Shown in pieces: positions 1 to 9,338 of a stretch of DNA of 57,473 nucleotides. Source of the stretch: M55B129 sp964506505. GTDB lineage: Bacteria > Bacillota > Dethiobacteria > DTU022. Under the pieces are notes generated by a model that was not told where the DNA came from, did not search any database, and was given only the letters and a program-made list of their open reading frames with translations. The stretch spans positions 1 to 57,473 of the forward strand of contig CAZDKY010000036.1 of the NCBI GenBank assembly GCA_964506505.1. Direction: 5' to 3'. Every line of letters begins with the position of its first letter. Position 1 is the first letter of the stretch. A program made the position numbers and the translations under genes.

Positions 1-82
1 GCCAGTATTTAACCTTATCCAGCCTGAATCAGCTATAATTTTAGCGAATATTACCCCTGCCCTGCCAGCAGGATTAACCTTT

Positions 83-886
83 TCAGTCTCTGTCCAACAG
101 GTGAACCTCCGTTTGCAGGTAGGGGATGTTGATCCCCTCCCGGTCAAAAACACGCTTGATTTCCTCAAGCAGGGCAAAATAGATCGTCCAATAGTCTTCC
201 CTTTTGCTCCACATCCGGAAATAGTAAACAACTGCACTGTCACCGTGCTCACCCATAACCACCTGGGGTGGGGGATCGTCCAAGACCAGCGGATGCTTAT
301 CGGCAATCTCCAGCAGAAGCGATTTAACCTTGTCGATGTCGTCCTCGTAGCCGACTCCGATTGAAAAGTCTATTCTCCGCAGGGGGTTGATATTGTAATT
401 TATCGTACTGTTGTTAGAAAGAGTGGCATTGGGAATAATAATCCTTTTATTATCAGGAGTATCAAGCATGGTGTAAAAAATCTGAATTTCTTTCACGGTA
501 CCGGAATATCCGGCCGCTTCAATATAATCGCCGACCCTGAATGGTTTGAGCAGCAGGATTAAAACTCCGCCGGCAAAATTGGCCAGGCTCCCCTGCAAAG
601 CCAGTCCCACGGCAAAAGCCATTGCCCCCAGGACAGCGATGAATGAGGTCATCTGGACTCCCAGCATTGAAACGATGCTGATTACCAGGAGGATCTGCAA
701 AAACACCTTGACAAGAGTAACCAGGAAAGGCTGCAGGGTGCGGTCCGTGTCGGTTTTTTTTAGCCGCCTTTCAACCAGTTTGCTGATCCAGCCGATTACT
801 TTCAGGCCGGCCAGAAGGGCAATGATTGCCAGAATGACTTTTGAACCATAGAGCAGCAGCGCTTCATAAACAAATTCGAGATCCAT
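83..886 (-). CDS. mscS: MscS-family mechanosensitive channel
   Basis: Small-conductance mechanosensitive channel of the inner membrane, expected to release solutes on hypo-osmotic shock. Three hydrophobic segments lie at about residues 10-30, 55-77 and 80-110. The third is the Gly/Ala-rich pore helix typical of MscS (AVGLALQGSLANFAGG), followed by the beta domain (KPFRVGDYIEAAGYSGTV) and the conserved IIIPNATLSN stretch. At 267 aa it is close to E. coli MscS (286 aa). The ATG has a strong GGGAGG site 6 nt upstream. It is the last gene on the left, about 245 nt beyond the aminotransferase, so it probably has its own transcript. I found no clear promoter. The family call is firm; the exact ion preference cannot be read from sequence. 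Confidence 0.93.
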   Translation of the reverse strand: MDLEFVYEALLLYGSKVILAIIALLAGLKVIGWISKLVERRLKKTDTDRTLQPFLVTLVKVFLQILLVISIVSMLGVQMTSFIAVLGAMAFAVGLALQGSLANFAGGVLILLLKPFRVGDYIEAAGYSGTVKEIQIFYTMLDTPDNKRIIIPNATLSNNSTINYNINPLRRIDFSIGVGYEDDIDKVKSLLLEIADKHPLVLDDPPPQVVMGEHGDSAVVYYFRMWSKREDYWTIYFALLEEIKRVFDREGINIPYLQTEVHLLDRD

Positions 887-1131
887 AATTTTCCTCCCTA
901 TAAAAATTTTAGACCGTTTCCGTTTAATCCGTTTAAAATGTTAATGCAGTCTCAGAAGTAGTTTAATTCTTGTTAATACGTCCATACTCTTTTCAGGCTA
1001 AAATACTTCTTCCACGAATAAAAAAACATCCGTGGCAGTATGTAAAACGGCAGTTGTTTTCTTACACCGTTCGACGCCGCATCCCGGGGAATACGGGTTG
1101 CCTTTTTCCCCCGATCAGATAATAAAACCGG

Positions 1132-2319
1132 TTATTCCCCGGAAATATAGATCCTGTGGGCTACCCCGGCGCCCGTGCCCAGCGCCGATTTGTCAATTAA
1201 CCCTTTTTCGGCGAGTGCTCCTTCCAGGCCTGTCAGGACAGCGATTATATCCTTCAGATCCATGTAACCGATATGGCCGATACGGATCCCGTTTTGATGA
1301 AGTTTTTTCTGCCCCGGAGCTACAACAATATTATATTTTTCTCTCAAAATTTGCCTGGCTTCTTCACCCTTCAGCTCATCAGGCAGCAGCACGACAGTAA
1401 CTGTAGGTGAGGCAAAGCCTTCACCGGCAATGAGCTGCAGGCCCAGGGCTTTAACCCCGGCCCGCAGGGCTTTGCTTATTTTACGATGACGCCTGTATAC
1501 ATTTGCCAGACCTTCTTCCTTCAGCAGAGCCAGAGATTTCTGGAGGGCAAAGATCAGGGCGATGGAAGGGGTGATTGGAATCCCGGGCAGCTGGCTGTCC
1601 GGCACTCCCCTGGTCTTCCCGAACAATCCCCTGGCCAGGCGATAATCCCAGTAATAGCGAGGCATTTTAGCTTCCGCTACCGCTTTCCAAGCTTTTTCGC
1701 TTACGCAGATCAGGCTCAAGCCAGGCGGAGCCATTAACCCTTTCTGTGAAGCAGTAATAGCCACGTCAACATGCCACTGATCCGCTCTGAACTCCACCGC
1801 TCCTACAGAGCTAACGGCATCGACCACAAACAACGCTCCGTGACGGCTTACCATAGATCCTAATTCTTCCAAATCATTCAGCACCCCGGTCGAGGTTTCA
1901 TTGTGAATGGCAAAAACTGCCTTAATCTTTTTATTGTGGTCTTCAATCAGTTTTTCCTGCACAGCATCGAGGTTGATCGGCTTACCCCAGCCGCTTTCTG
2001 CCCTGTGAATTTCCACCCCAAATTTTTCAGCGATCAGAGCAAATCTTGAGCCAAATTCACCATTAATACAGACCAAAATATTGTCACCCGGGGAAAGAGT
2101 ATTAACAATCGCCGATTCCATCCCTCCGGTGCCGGAAGAAGTAAAAAGTAAAATTTCATTTTTTGTATTCATTATTTCCTGTGCTGATTTAACAATTTCT
2201 TCAAGAGCCCGCGAGAAACGGCCATCACCGCGGTTGGCTACCATCTGTGTACCCAGGGCATGTAAAACCTCCAGAGGAAGTTCGCTGGGCCCGGGAATGT
2301 TCAGATTTTGTTTGAGCAT
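1132..2319 (-). CDS. Class V PLP-dependent aminotransferase
   Basis: Fold-type I PLP enzyme of the class V family (serine-glyoxylate / alanine-glyoxylate aminotransferase group, including the so-called soluble hydrogenase small subunit). At 395 aa it is full length. The phosphate-binding SSGTGGMESA lies at 61-70, the pyridine-contacting Asp at about 167 (VVDAVSS), and the Schiff-base lysine at about 193 (TASQKGLMAPPG). The opening NIPGPSELP is typical of this group. The ATG follows a good AAAAGGAG site. It sits alone between rpe and the mscS gene, with about 175 nt on the rpe side. No serA (phosphoglycerate dehydrogenase), its common partner in serine synthesis, is in the window. The substrate therefore stays open: serine, alanine or glyoxylate are all possible. 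Confidence 0.88.
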   Translation of the reverse strand: MLKQNLNIPGPSELPLEVLHALGTQMVANRGDGRFSRALEEIVKSAQEIMNTKNEILLFTSSGTGGMESAIVNTLSPGDNILVCINGEFGSRFALIAEKFGVEIHRAESGWGKPINLDAVQEKLIEDHNKKIKAVFAIHNETSTGVLNDLEELGSMVSRHGALFVVDAVSSVGAVEFRADQWHVDVAITASQKGLMAPPGLSLICVSEKAWKAVAEAKMPRYYWDYRLARGLFGKTRGVPDSQLPGIPITPSIALIFALQKSLALLKEEGLANVYRRHRKISKALRAGVKALGLQLIAGEGFASPTVTVVLLPDELKGEEARQILREKYNIVVAPGQKKLHQNGIRIGHIGYMDLKDIIAVLTGLEGALAEKGLIDKSALGTGAGVAHRIYISGE

Positions 2320-2495
2320 TGTATTCTCCTTTTACAGCAATTAAAAGCCTGCTTTCTGATAAAGATATTCCTCGCAAACAGCAAACAGCATAGATTAAAA
2401 AAATAATTTCTATCATATCTATTCTGAAAATGCACATTGCAATTTTCATCCATCGTAAATCGTATGGTACCCTTGTTTTTATTGAGCTTACCGGT

Positions 2496-3152
2496 TTACC
2501 GTGAAAGATCTTTCATGTATTTTATTAAGGCCATCCCGCTGGAATCACTAAAAATGGCCGAACCGGCAACAAGGACTGTCGCACCCGCTTCAATAACCGG
2601 GGAAGCTGTTTCCCTGTTGATCCCGCCGTCTACCTGCAGTTCAATAGCCGCTTCACGGGAGCGGATTTCCCGGGCAATTGCCTTTATTTTCGGCAAAACG
2701 GCCGGAATAAATTTTTGCCCTCCTGCGCCCGGGTTTACACTCATCACCAGGACCAGGTCAAGCAGCGGCCATACGTATTCCAGGGAACAGATGGGAGTGG
2801 CCGGATTCAAGGCTACTCCGGCTTTGATCCCAAAAGATTTTATCTTCCGCAGGGCTCGGTCCAGGTGGTCGGTTGCCTCCGCCTGAATGGTGATCAGATC
2901 AACTCCCGCCTCACCAAACTGTTCAATTTGCTCTTCGGGCTTGTCAACCATCAGGTGGGCATCAATGAAAAGGCCTGTCACTTTTCTTATCGATGCAGCT
3001 ACCAGCGGCCCCACTGTTATGGCGGGAACAAAATGGCCATCCATTACATCAAGGTGGATCCAGTCTGCCCCGTGATCTTCAACCCGCTTTATTTCTTCCC
3101 CCAGTCTGCTAAAATCTGCAGAGAGCAGCGATGGAGCTATTTTTACTGTCAT
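2496..3152 (-). CDS. rpe: Ribulose-phosphate 3-epimerase
   Basis: Interconverts ribulose 5-phosphate and xylulose 5-phosphate in the cytosolic pentose phosphate pathway. It is a 218-aa TIM barrel of the usual family length. The opening IAPSLLSADF, the metal and active-site segment HLDVMDGHFVPAITVGP at about 33-49, the phosphate-binding NPGAGGQKF near residue 140 and DGGIN near 174 are all present. The ATG is 2 nt after the rsgA stop, with an AGGAGG site upstream. The prpC-prkC-rsgA-rpe order is common in Firmicutes and indicates one operon. Confidence 0.97.
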   Translation of the reverse strand: MTVKIAPSLLSADFSRLGEEIKRVEDHGADWIHLDVMDGHFVPAITVGPLVAASIRKVTGLFIDAHLMVDKPEEQIEQFGEAGVDLITIQAEATDHLDRALRKIKSFGIKAGVALNPATPICSLEYVWPLLDLVLVMSVNPGAGGQKFIPAVLPKIKAIAREIRSREAAIELQVDGGINRETASPVIEAGATVLVAGSAIFSDSSGMALIKYMKDLSR

Positions 3153-3154
3153 TA

Positions 3155-4045
3155 TTAATAAACCTCCTGCCTGTTAAGTTCTTCCATAAAAAAACGATAA
3201 TGCTCGTAGCGCAACGGGTTAATGCTTTTGCCAATACTTTCCCGCACAGCACAGCCGGGTTCATCCAGATGCCGGCAGTCTCGGAAAATGCAGCGGCTGC
3301 GTAGATCTGCAAATTCGGGGAAATAATGAGCCAGCTCTCCCGCTTCCATATCAGCAAAATTAAGTCTCGTAAATCCGGGCGTGTCAACAACCGTTCCCCC
3401 GTTATCGAGAGGAAGCAATTCGACACTGCGTGTAGTATGTTTACCCCGGCCAATTTTTTCACTGATTGTTCCGGTCTTCAGGGTTAATTTAGGCTGGACA
3501 GCATTAAGAAGGGACGATTTACCTGCGCCCGAAGGACCGGCAAAAACGGAACAACGGCAGGCAAGGTTATTTTTCAACATCGCAATTCCTTCCCCGGTCA
3601 GGGCACTGGTGTGAATATAAGTATAGGGGAAAGACACAAGCAAAATATCAATCTCTTTGAGCTCGTCTGCAGTTACCAGGTCTGCTTTATTAAAACAAAA
3701 AAATACAGGGATTCCTTCCCGTTCAGCCAGAACAGCCAGTCTGCTGGCCAGCTGCCAATCGCAGAGTGGATTCTTCATAGAAAAAACAACGGCCAGCTGA
3801 TCAACATTGACGACAGCAGGCCTGCGAAGACTGTTCTTCCGGGGGAGAACCTTTTCGATGACCCCTTCACCGGCTGAATCACAGTTTGGCTCTACGACCG
3901 GTTGAAAGATAACTTCGTCACCGACCATCAGTGTATGCCGGTTTCGCTTCAGTATTCCCCTGGCACGACAGGTAAATTTAACGCCTTCTTCGTCGCGAAG
4001 GGAAAAAAATCCACCGGCTGCCTTAAAAATTTTACCCTGACGCAA
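3155..4045 (-). CDS. rsgA: Ribosome small-subunit GTPase RsgA
   Basis: Circularly permuted GTPase that checks late 30S ribosome maturation and is released on GTP hydrolysis. From the chosen start (296 aa) the order is an N-terminal OB fold (about 1-70), G4 motif NKAD at 119-122, G1 motif GPSGAGKSS at 170-178, G3 motif DTPG at 221-224, then a zinc knuckle with Cys252, Cys257, His259 and Cys265. The G4-before-G1 order is the permutation that defines the family. The frame is open upstream, but a TTG at 4045 has AGGAGG 6 nt before it and gives the family length, so I place the start there. It starts 10 nt after the prkC stop. Confidence 0.95.
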   Translation of the reverse strand: MRQGKIFKAAGGFFSLRDEEGVKFTCRARGILKRNRHTLMVGDEVIFQPVVEPNCDSAGEGVIEKVLPRKNSLRRPAVVNVDQLAVVFSMKNPLCDWQLASRLAVLAEREGIPVFFCFNKADLVTADELKEIDILLVSFPYTYIHTSALTGEGIAMLKNNLACRCSVFAGPSGAGKSSLLNAVQPKLTLKTGTISEKIGRGKHTTRSVELLPLDNGGTVVDTPGFTRLNFADMEAGELAHYFPEFADLRSRCIFRDCRHLDEPGCAVRESIGKSINPLRYEHYRFFMEELNRQEVY

Positions 4046-4055
4046 ATATGACCTC

Positions 4056-5681
4056 CTATTGTCCCACAACCAGATCAACAGATTGGCCCGGCAGGACTTC
4101 CGACCCGGGTTCGGGCATCTGGTCAATCACATATCCCGTTGAACCAATTGAAAATCGAAAACGGACCACCGGGGTCAGATCATTCTCCTTGAGATAGGCA
4201 ATTGCTCCCTTCTCGGAGTAACCGATCAGGTCAGCCAGTTTAAAGGGGCCACGCCCCTGACTGATATAGACAACCACCTCATCTCCAGGCGAGCTGGGGA
4301 AAGATTCTCCCGGGACCTGGTGATAAATAACTCCCTCGGAGACATCATCATTGTATTCCCTGACCACGCTCATGGATAAATTGAGATCACGCAGAATTAC
4401 CCTTGCCTCCTGTTCAGTCCGGCCTGTCAGGGTAGGAGTAACTATAAATTCAGGCCCCTTGCTCACATAGAGGTCTACCGCCCTGTCCTCGCGAACCATC
4501 CTTCCTACCGGCGGATCGGTTTTAACCACATTGCCTACATCGATCTCATCATCATAAACATAAAAAATCTCTTCATTAGGCATCAAACCGGCTTCTTTTA
4601 AAGCTCTAACCGCTTCGCTCTGGCTCAAATCGTAAACCTCGGGAACGCTTACCTCCGGAACAGTCAAATAATTTTCAATGTAAAACCAGGCCGTAAAAAC
4701 GAGCAAACCCATTACAATAAGGGCGAGCAACGGTTTAACCAGCTTACGCAGGATCCGCATGTTTAACAAAACACTCTTTGACCGCTTGTGGGAGGGACGC
4801 ATAATAAGATCATCATCGTCGTTGCCGCCCGTAAAAGCACGAGCCGAAGTGATCTTCGGTGACTCTTTTCTGCCCACGCTTCTCAGATCTTCGAGAAATT
4901 CTGAAGTGCTGGTATAACGTTCGGCAGTGTCTTTTTGCACCGCCTTGAGAATAATCTGTTCCAGTTCTCTTGGTATGCCGGGAACCAGTCGCCGGGGAGG
5001 GACGATTTCTTCCTGGACATGTTTCATCGCCAGAGCAACAGGGCTCTCTCCCGTAAAGGGAACTTTACCGGTAACCATTTCATAAAGAACAATGCCCAGG
5101 GAATAAAGATCGGATTGTTTGATGGCAATTCCTCCGCGGGCCTGCTCCGGAGAAATATACTGAACTGAACCGACAATTTGATCGCCAACCGTTACTGTTA
5201 CCCCGTCGCCGGCGATGGCAATTCCGAAGTCAGTTACTTTTACTTTGCCATCCCTGGAAAAAAGGATATTCTGCGGTTTTATATCTCGATGGACCATGCC
5301 TGCCGCATGAGCTTCTTCCAGTGCTTCAGCAATCTGGGATGCAATGTGCATCGCTTCTTCAACCGGAAGACGCCCCTTTTCCCTGATATGATCTTTCAGA
5401 TTCCGGCCATCCACATATTCCATAACCATAAAATAGATGCCATTTTCTTCACCCACGTCGTAAATATTTACAATATGCGGATGGGAAAGGGCAGCAGCAG
5501 ATTGGGCTTCGCGTTCAAAACGGCGAATAAATGCAGCATCGCCAGTCATCTGATCTTTAAGCACTTTTACGGCAATTGTCCTCTTCAGGAGAAGATCGCG
5601 GCCCCTGTAAACCCTGGCCATTCCTCCTTCGGCAATTTTTTCGATCAACTCATAACGTCCTGCCAATATTTTACCCACCAT
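4056..5681 (-). CDS. prkC: PASTA-domain Ser/Thr protein kinase (PrkC/StkP type)
   Basis: Membrane kinase that senses muropeptides or lipid II through extracellular PASTA repeats and phosphorylates division and translation proteins. At 541 aa it has a cytoplasmic kinase domain (about 1-270) with a glycine loop (IAEGGMARVYRG), the AVK lysine near 38, HRDIKPQN near 135 and DFG near 153. A linker follows, then one membrane helix at about 315-340 and three PASTA repeats (about 345-410, 411-476, 477-541). Its ATG overlaps the prpC stop (TGATG). The PP2C phosphatase gene just upstream is its usual antagonist, and the pair is expected to be co-regulated. Confidence 0.96.
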   Translation of the reverse strand: MVGKILAGRYELIEKIAEGGMARVYRGRDLLLKRTIAVKVLKDQMTGDAAFIRRFEREAQSAAALSHPHIVNIYDVGEENGIYFMVMEYVDGRNLKDHIREKGRLPVEEAMHIASQIAEALEEAHAAGMVHRDIKPQNILFSRDGKVKVTDFGIAIAGDGVTVTVGDQIVGSVQYISPEQARGGIAIKQSDLYSLGIVLYEMVTGKVPFTGESPVALAMKHVQEEIVPPRRLVPGIPRELEQIILKAVQKDTAERYTSTSEFLEDLRSVGRKESPKITSARAFTGGNDDDDLIMRPSHKRSKSVLLNMRILRKLVKPLLALIVMGLLVFTAWFYIENYLTVPEVSVPEVYDLSQSEAVRALKEAGLMPNEEIFYVYDDEIDVGNVVKTDPPVGRMVREDRAVDLYVSKGPEFIVTPTLTGRTEQEARVILRDLNLSMSVVREYNDDVSEGVIYHQVPGESFPSSPGDEVVVYISQGRGPFKLADLIGYSEKGAIAYLKENDLTPVVRFRFSIGSTGYVIDQMPEPGSEVLPGQSVDLVVGQ

Positions 5682-6430
5682 CAATCATTCGGACCCCCAA
5701 TACCTGATGCTATCACTACGGTGATATTGTCATATCCGCCCCGTTCGTTGGCCATTTCTATCAATTTCTCCGTCAGCAGCTGCGGATCTGATACGGCTGT
5801 TGAGGATGTCAAAATTTCCTGATCGTTAACAAGGTTGGTCAGACCATCCGTACAGAGAAGAATAACTGTTCCTTCCTCAACCTCCATCTCCAGCACATCA
5901 ACCTTCAGGTTTTGTTCCACTCCCAGGGCCCGGGTGAGAATATGACGCTGGGGATGGTTAATAGCATCTTCCGGCTTAACCTCACCGGAAGCAATTAACT
6001 TTTCAATGAGAGAATGATCTTTGGTTAAAAGCCTGATGTTGCCCTTGTTGATCAAGTAAGCACGGCTATCGCCAACATGGCCAATGATTATGTGCTGTCC
6101 GGACAACAGCACAGTGGTTATAGTCGTTCCCATACCTCTTTTTGTGCTTGAACAGGCAGCTTCGGCCAGAATAAGATCATTGGCTTCATAGATAAAATCT
6201 TTTACCATTTGCTTTGTCTTTTCCCTGTCCGGCAATTCGCGTCCGTCAATGTTCTGCCAGAACTTTTCTGCAGTGGTAACAGCAAGCGAGCTGGCCACAT
6301 TCCCGGCCTGGTGTCCTCCCATACCATCGGCGACAACGAGCAGCGCTTTTTTCCCGTCGCTCACCGCGAAGCAGCTGTCTTCATTGCGCACCCGCTCCCG
6401 GCCTATGTTGGTCAACCCTGATATTTGCAC
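5681..6430 (-). CDS. prpC: PP2C-family protein phosphatase (PrpC/Stp)
   Basis: Metal-dependent Ser/Thr phosphatase that reverses PrkC phosphorylation in the cytoplasm. The 249-aa protein is a single PP2C domain with the expected metal-binding aspartates: NEDS near 17-20, VVADGMGGHQAG near 33-44, HVGDSRAY near 119, LCTDGLTNLV near 192 and YDNITVV close to the C terminus. Start is a GTG with AGGAGG 10 nt upstream. The next gene, prkC, overlaps its stop, which implies translational coupling of the kinase/phosphatase pair. There is a 77-nt gap to rsmB. Confidence 0.96.
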   Translation of the reverse strand: MQISGLTNIGRERVRNEDSCFAVSDGKKALLVVADGMGGHQAGNVASSLAVTTAEKFWQNIDGRELPDREKTKQMVKDFIYEANDLILAEAACSSTKRGMGTTITTVLLSGQHIIIGHVGDSRAYLINKGNIRLLTKDHSLIEKLIASGEVKPEDAINHPQRHILTRALGVEQNLKVDVLEMEVEEGTVILLCTDGLTNLVNDQEILTSSTAVSDPQLLTEKLIEMANERGGYDNITVVIASGIGGPND

Positions 6431-6507
6431 GGGCGGTATTCCTCCTGCCTACTGATGTTTAATGATTTCTAATTCAGTATAGCAAAAAGTGGTAACGCGG
6501 GCAAGAA

Positions 6508-7872
6508 TCAGACTTTCCTGGTCCAGAGAGCCATGTAAAAACCATCTGCATCATGATAGTGCGGAAACAGGGAAACAGTACAAAGATTATCCTGGTTTTT
6601 CTGCAGGGCAGAGGGAAGTAGAGGGACACACTCTTCAAGACGGAAATAAGGATGATCTTCTGAAAATCTCTCCATAACCTTAATACCCTCTTCCGGTTCA
6701 CTGCTGCAGACAGAATAAAGCAGCTTTCCACCCACCGGCAAAATACCGGCAGCGGCATTAAGAAGTTGTAGCTGCAGTTTCTGCATTCGGAAAGGATCTC
6801 CGGCTGTTCGGCGCCATTTTATTTCCGGCAGGCGCCTGATCACTCCAAGGCCGGTGCAGGGAGCATCAACCAGGACAGCCGACGGAACCTGGAGATCCAG
6901 GGTACCGATCTTGCGGCCGTCGGCTTCCAGGGTTCTGATACTCTGCAAACGAAGCCGCCGGGCCGCTTTTTCCACCATTTGCAGACGCTGTTTATGAAGA
7001 TCAATCGCATAAATTAAACCATGATCATTCATTAGCTCGGCCAGATGGGTAGTCTTGCCGCCGGGAGCACTGCAAAGATCGACAATCCTATCATGAGGTT
7101 GCGGTTCGAGCAAGGGAACAACCAGGGATGAGCTTTCTCCCTGGATGGAAAACAACCCCTCCCGGAAAGAGTTAGTCCGGGCAGGATTCACCCCGCCGCT
7201 TATTCTCAGCATTCCGGGAACAACCGGGCTTTTTACGACTTCGACTGATTCTTTTCCAAGCAAGTCTATTAAATCGTTTTCAGATATTTGCACATTATTG
7301 GGGCGCATTGACAGGGCGGGTTTCCGGTTATTGGCCTTACACCAGGCTTCAGTTTCGTTGAACCCCCACCTCTTAAAGGCTTTATTCACCAGCCAGCGGG
7401 GATGACTTTCTTTCAGGCACAGGTATTCAACTGGCTGCTGATGGATGTCCGGCCAGGGCAGAGTAGCTGCTTCACGACCCAACCGTCTCAGGACAGCATT
7501 TACCAGGCCAGCCACACCGCGGTGCCCGTAACGCCCGGCCAGGTGTACCGCCCGGTCAACTGCAGCGTATTGCGGAACCCGATCAAGATAAAGAAGCTGG
7601 TAGGTACTCAAACGCAGCAGATTGCGAATCCAGGGAGTCATTTTTTCAAGGGGATGTTTCAGATAAAGCTGCAGGGCCCAGTCTAAAGTGTTGAGCCGCT
7701 GCACGGTACCTGCTGCCAGCTCTTTAGCCAGAGAACGTTCTTCTTCAGAGCATCCGCGAACCAACGAAGGCAGAACCAGGTTCAGGTAAGCCTGATCCCG
7801 CTCAAACCTGACCAGCGCCTTTAAAGCTGCTTCTCGCGCACTGCAGGCGGGTTTGTCTCTTTTTGTGCTCAT
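6508..7872 (-). CDS. rsmB: 16S rRNA m5C967 methyltransferase RsmB
   Basis: SAM-dependent enzyme that makes 5-methylcytosine 967 of 16S rRNA. The 454-aa protein has an N-terminal NusB-like RNA-binding domain (about 10-135) and a C-terminal Rossmann methyltransferase domain. It shows the SAM motif LCSAPGGKTTHLAEL, motif IV VDAPCTGLGVIRRLPEIKW with its release Cys, and the catalytic Cys in YSVCSSEPEEG (most members have YSTCS). The ATG overlaps the fmt stop as ATGA. The neighbouring def-fmt-rsmB order is standard, although rlmN, often found between rsmB and prpC, is absent. Confidence 0.96.
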   Translation of the reverse strand: MSTKRDKPACSAREAALKALVRFERDQAYLNLVLPSLVRGCSEEERSLAKELAAGTVQRLNTLDWALQLYLKHPLEKMTPWIRNLLRLSTYQLLYLDRVPQYAAVDRAVHLAGRYGHRGVAGLVNAVLRRLGREAATLPWPDIHQQPVEYLCLKESHPRWLVNKAFKRWGFNETEAWCKANNRKPALSMRPNNVQISENDLIDLLGKESVEVVKSPVVPGMLRISGGVNPARTNSFREGLFSIQGESSSLVVPLLEPQPHDRIVDLCSAPGGKTTHLAELMNDHGLIYAIDLHKQRLQMVEKAARRLRLQSIRTLEADGRKIGTLDLQVPSAVLVDAPCTGLGVIRRLPEIKWRRTAGDPFRMQKLQLQLLNAAAGILPVGGKLLYSVCSSEPEEGIKVMERFSEDHPYFRLEECVPLLPSALQKNQDNLCTVSLFPHYHDADGFYMALWTRKV

Positions 7873-8831
7873 TCCTGTTCTCCGCCGAGGCAATCTCCCG
7901 GTTCGATGCGATATCCACAACAGAAAGAAGCGGCATTCATCGGTTTTTTACCGGCCGGTTGAAGATCAAACAGTGTCAGCATGTTTCTGCCGGCTGCTAC
8001 CGTCAAAGATTCTTCTCCCACGGCGATAACGGTCCCCGGCAGCGCTGTTTCTTCAGCCGCGTTTTCTGAGTCAGGATAAGCCGCCCGAAGTACTTTCAGA
8101 CGTTTGCCTTTAAAAAAAGTATGGGCTCCAGGTACGGGATTCAGACCCCGGATCTGGTTATAAAGTTCACCCGGGCTGCGGTTCCAGTCAATTACTTCGT
8201 CGTCTCCGGTTAGAGGCCGGGCATATGACGCCCGGGCATGATCCTGGGGTCGTTTGCGAGCCTGCCCTTCAGCAATAGCCTGGACAGCCTTAACCAGCAG
8301 GGAAGCCCCTCTCACCGCCAGACGGTCATGCAGCATACCTGCTGTGTCATAAGGAGAAATGGTCTCTTTCTCCTGCATAATAATATCGCCCGCATCAAGT
8401 TCGGCGATCATCTCGATTACCGATACGCCGCTGCAGGAGGCTCCTTCCATAACCGCCCGGTGGATAGGAGCAGCCCCCCGGTAAGCGGGGAGATAAGAAG
8501 CATGCAAATTGATACAGCCAAGGGGAGGCAAAGAGAGAATCGACTGCGGGAGCCATTTCCCATAGGCAACAGTGATAATTAAATCGGGGTCTATTTGTTC
8601 AAGGCGGGCATAAAAAAAACTATCACCCGATTTCCCCGGCTGATACAGATCAACTTCGTTTTTCTGAGCCCACTTTTTTACCGGAGATGGGAGAAGATTG
8701 TGTCCTCTTCCAGCAGGGCGGTCGGGGGCTGTCACGACAGCCGCCAGGCTGTGAGTCGAAAGATTAAGCAGATTGAGGGAAGGCAGGGCAAAGTCGGGGG
8801 TACCCATAAAAACAATTTTAAGCTGTTTCAA
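7869..8831 (-). CDS. fmt: Methionyl-tRNA formyltransferase
   Basis: Formylates the initiator Met-tRNA using 10-formyltetrahydrofolate. At 320 aa it is of normal length. The N-terminal Rossmann domain begins KIVFMGTPDFALPSL. The catalytic segment INLHASYLPAYRGAAPI lies near 105-121 and AELDAGDII near 140. The C-terminal tRNA-binding domain follows from about 205. Start is a TTG overlapping the def stop (TTGA), with GAGGAA upstream, so it is translationally coupled to def. The enzyme and deformylase act at opposite ends of the formyl cycle, which explains the pairing. Confidence 0.97.
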   Translation of the reverse strand: MKQLKIVFMGTPDFALPSLNLLNLSTHSLAAVVTAPDRPAGRGHNLLPSPVKKWAQKNEVDLYQPGKSGDSFFYARLEQIDPDLIITVAYGKWLPQSILSLPPLGCINLHASYLPAYRGAAPIHRAVMEGASCSGVSVIEMIAELDAGDIIMQEKETISPYDTAGMLHDRLAVRGASLLVKAVQAIAEGQARKRPQDHARASYARPLTGDDEVIDWNRSPGELYNQIRGLNPVPGAHTFFKGKRLKVLRAAYPDSENAAEETALPGTVIAVGEESLTVAAGRNMLTLFDLQPAGKKPMNAASFCCGYRIEPGDCLGGEQE

Positions 8832-9319
8832 ATCTGTTCCTCGCTTTGCAGTTCCTCGGGATCTAGAATGCGTGTCGCTTTGTCGGTAAATAGTATCCCA
8901 TCAAGGTGATCCATCTCATGCTGGAGAATACGGGCCAGAAATCCTTCCGCTTCAAGCCGGAATTCCTTGCCCGCCCGGTTCATAGCTGTAACAATCACTT
9001 TTTCAGCTCGCGGTACTTCTCCATAGCAACCGGGAACACTGAGACATCCTTCAATACCTATATTTTCCCCCTCTTTGTTTTCACAAACAGGATTAATGAG
9101 CTCCATGATCTTTTCTTCTTCGTCCACACTGTCTACCGCCAGGATTATTCGTTTTGAAACGCCCACCTGGTTAGCCGCCAGCCCCACTCCCCTGGACTCT
9201 TTCATTGTTTCGACCATATCATCGAGTAACCGCAAAATGGCACTGTTAATTCTTTTTACTTCCTGTGCCCTGGTCCGCAGGACATGGTGGTTGTCGGTTA
9301 ATATGTTTCTAAGGGCCAC
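8828..9319 (-). CDS. def: Peptide deformylase
   Basis: Metalloprotease that removes the N-formyl group from nascent proteins. All three signature motifs are present: GVGLAANQVG, EGCLSVPG (Cys ligand and active-site region) and HEMDHLDG (two His ligands and catalytic Glu). At 163 aa it fits the family. Two in-frame GTG codons are possible; I chose the one at 9319 because AAGAGG lies 8 nt before it and the product then begins VALRNI, as deformylases usually do. It follows the priA stop by 19 nt and is coupled to fmt. Confidence 0.97.
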   Translation of the reverse strand: MALRNILTDNHHVLRTRAQEVKRINSAILRLLDDMVETMKESRGVGLAANQVGVSKRIILAVDSVDEEEKIMELINPVCENKEGENIGIEGCLSVPGCYGEVPRAEKVIVTAMNRAGKEFRLEAEGFLARILQHEMDHLDGILFTDKATRILDPEELQSEEQI

Positions 9320-9338
9320 TGTAATCACCTCTTGATTA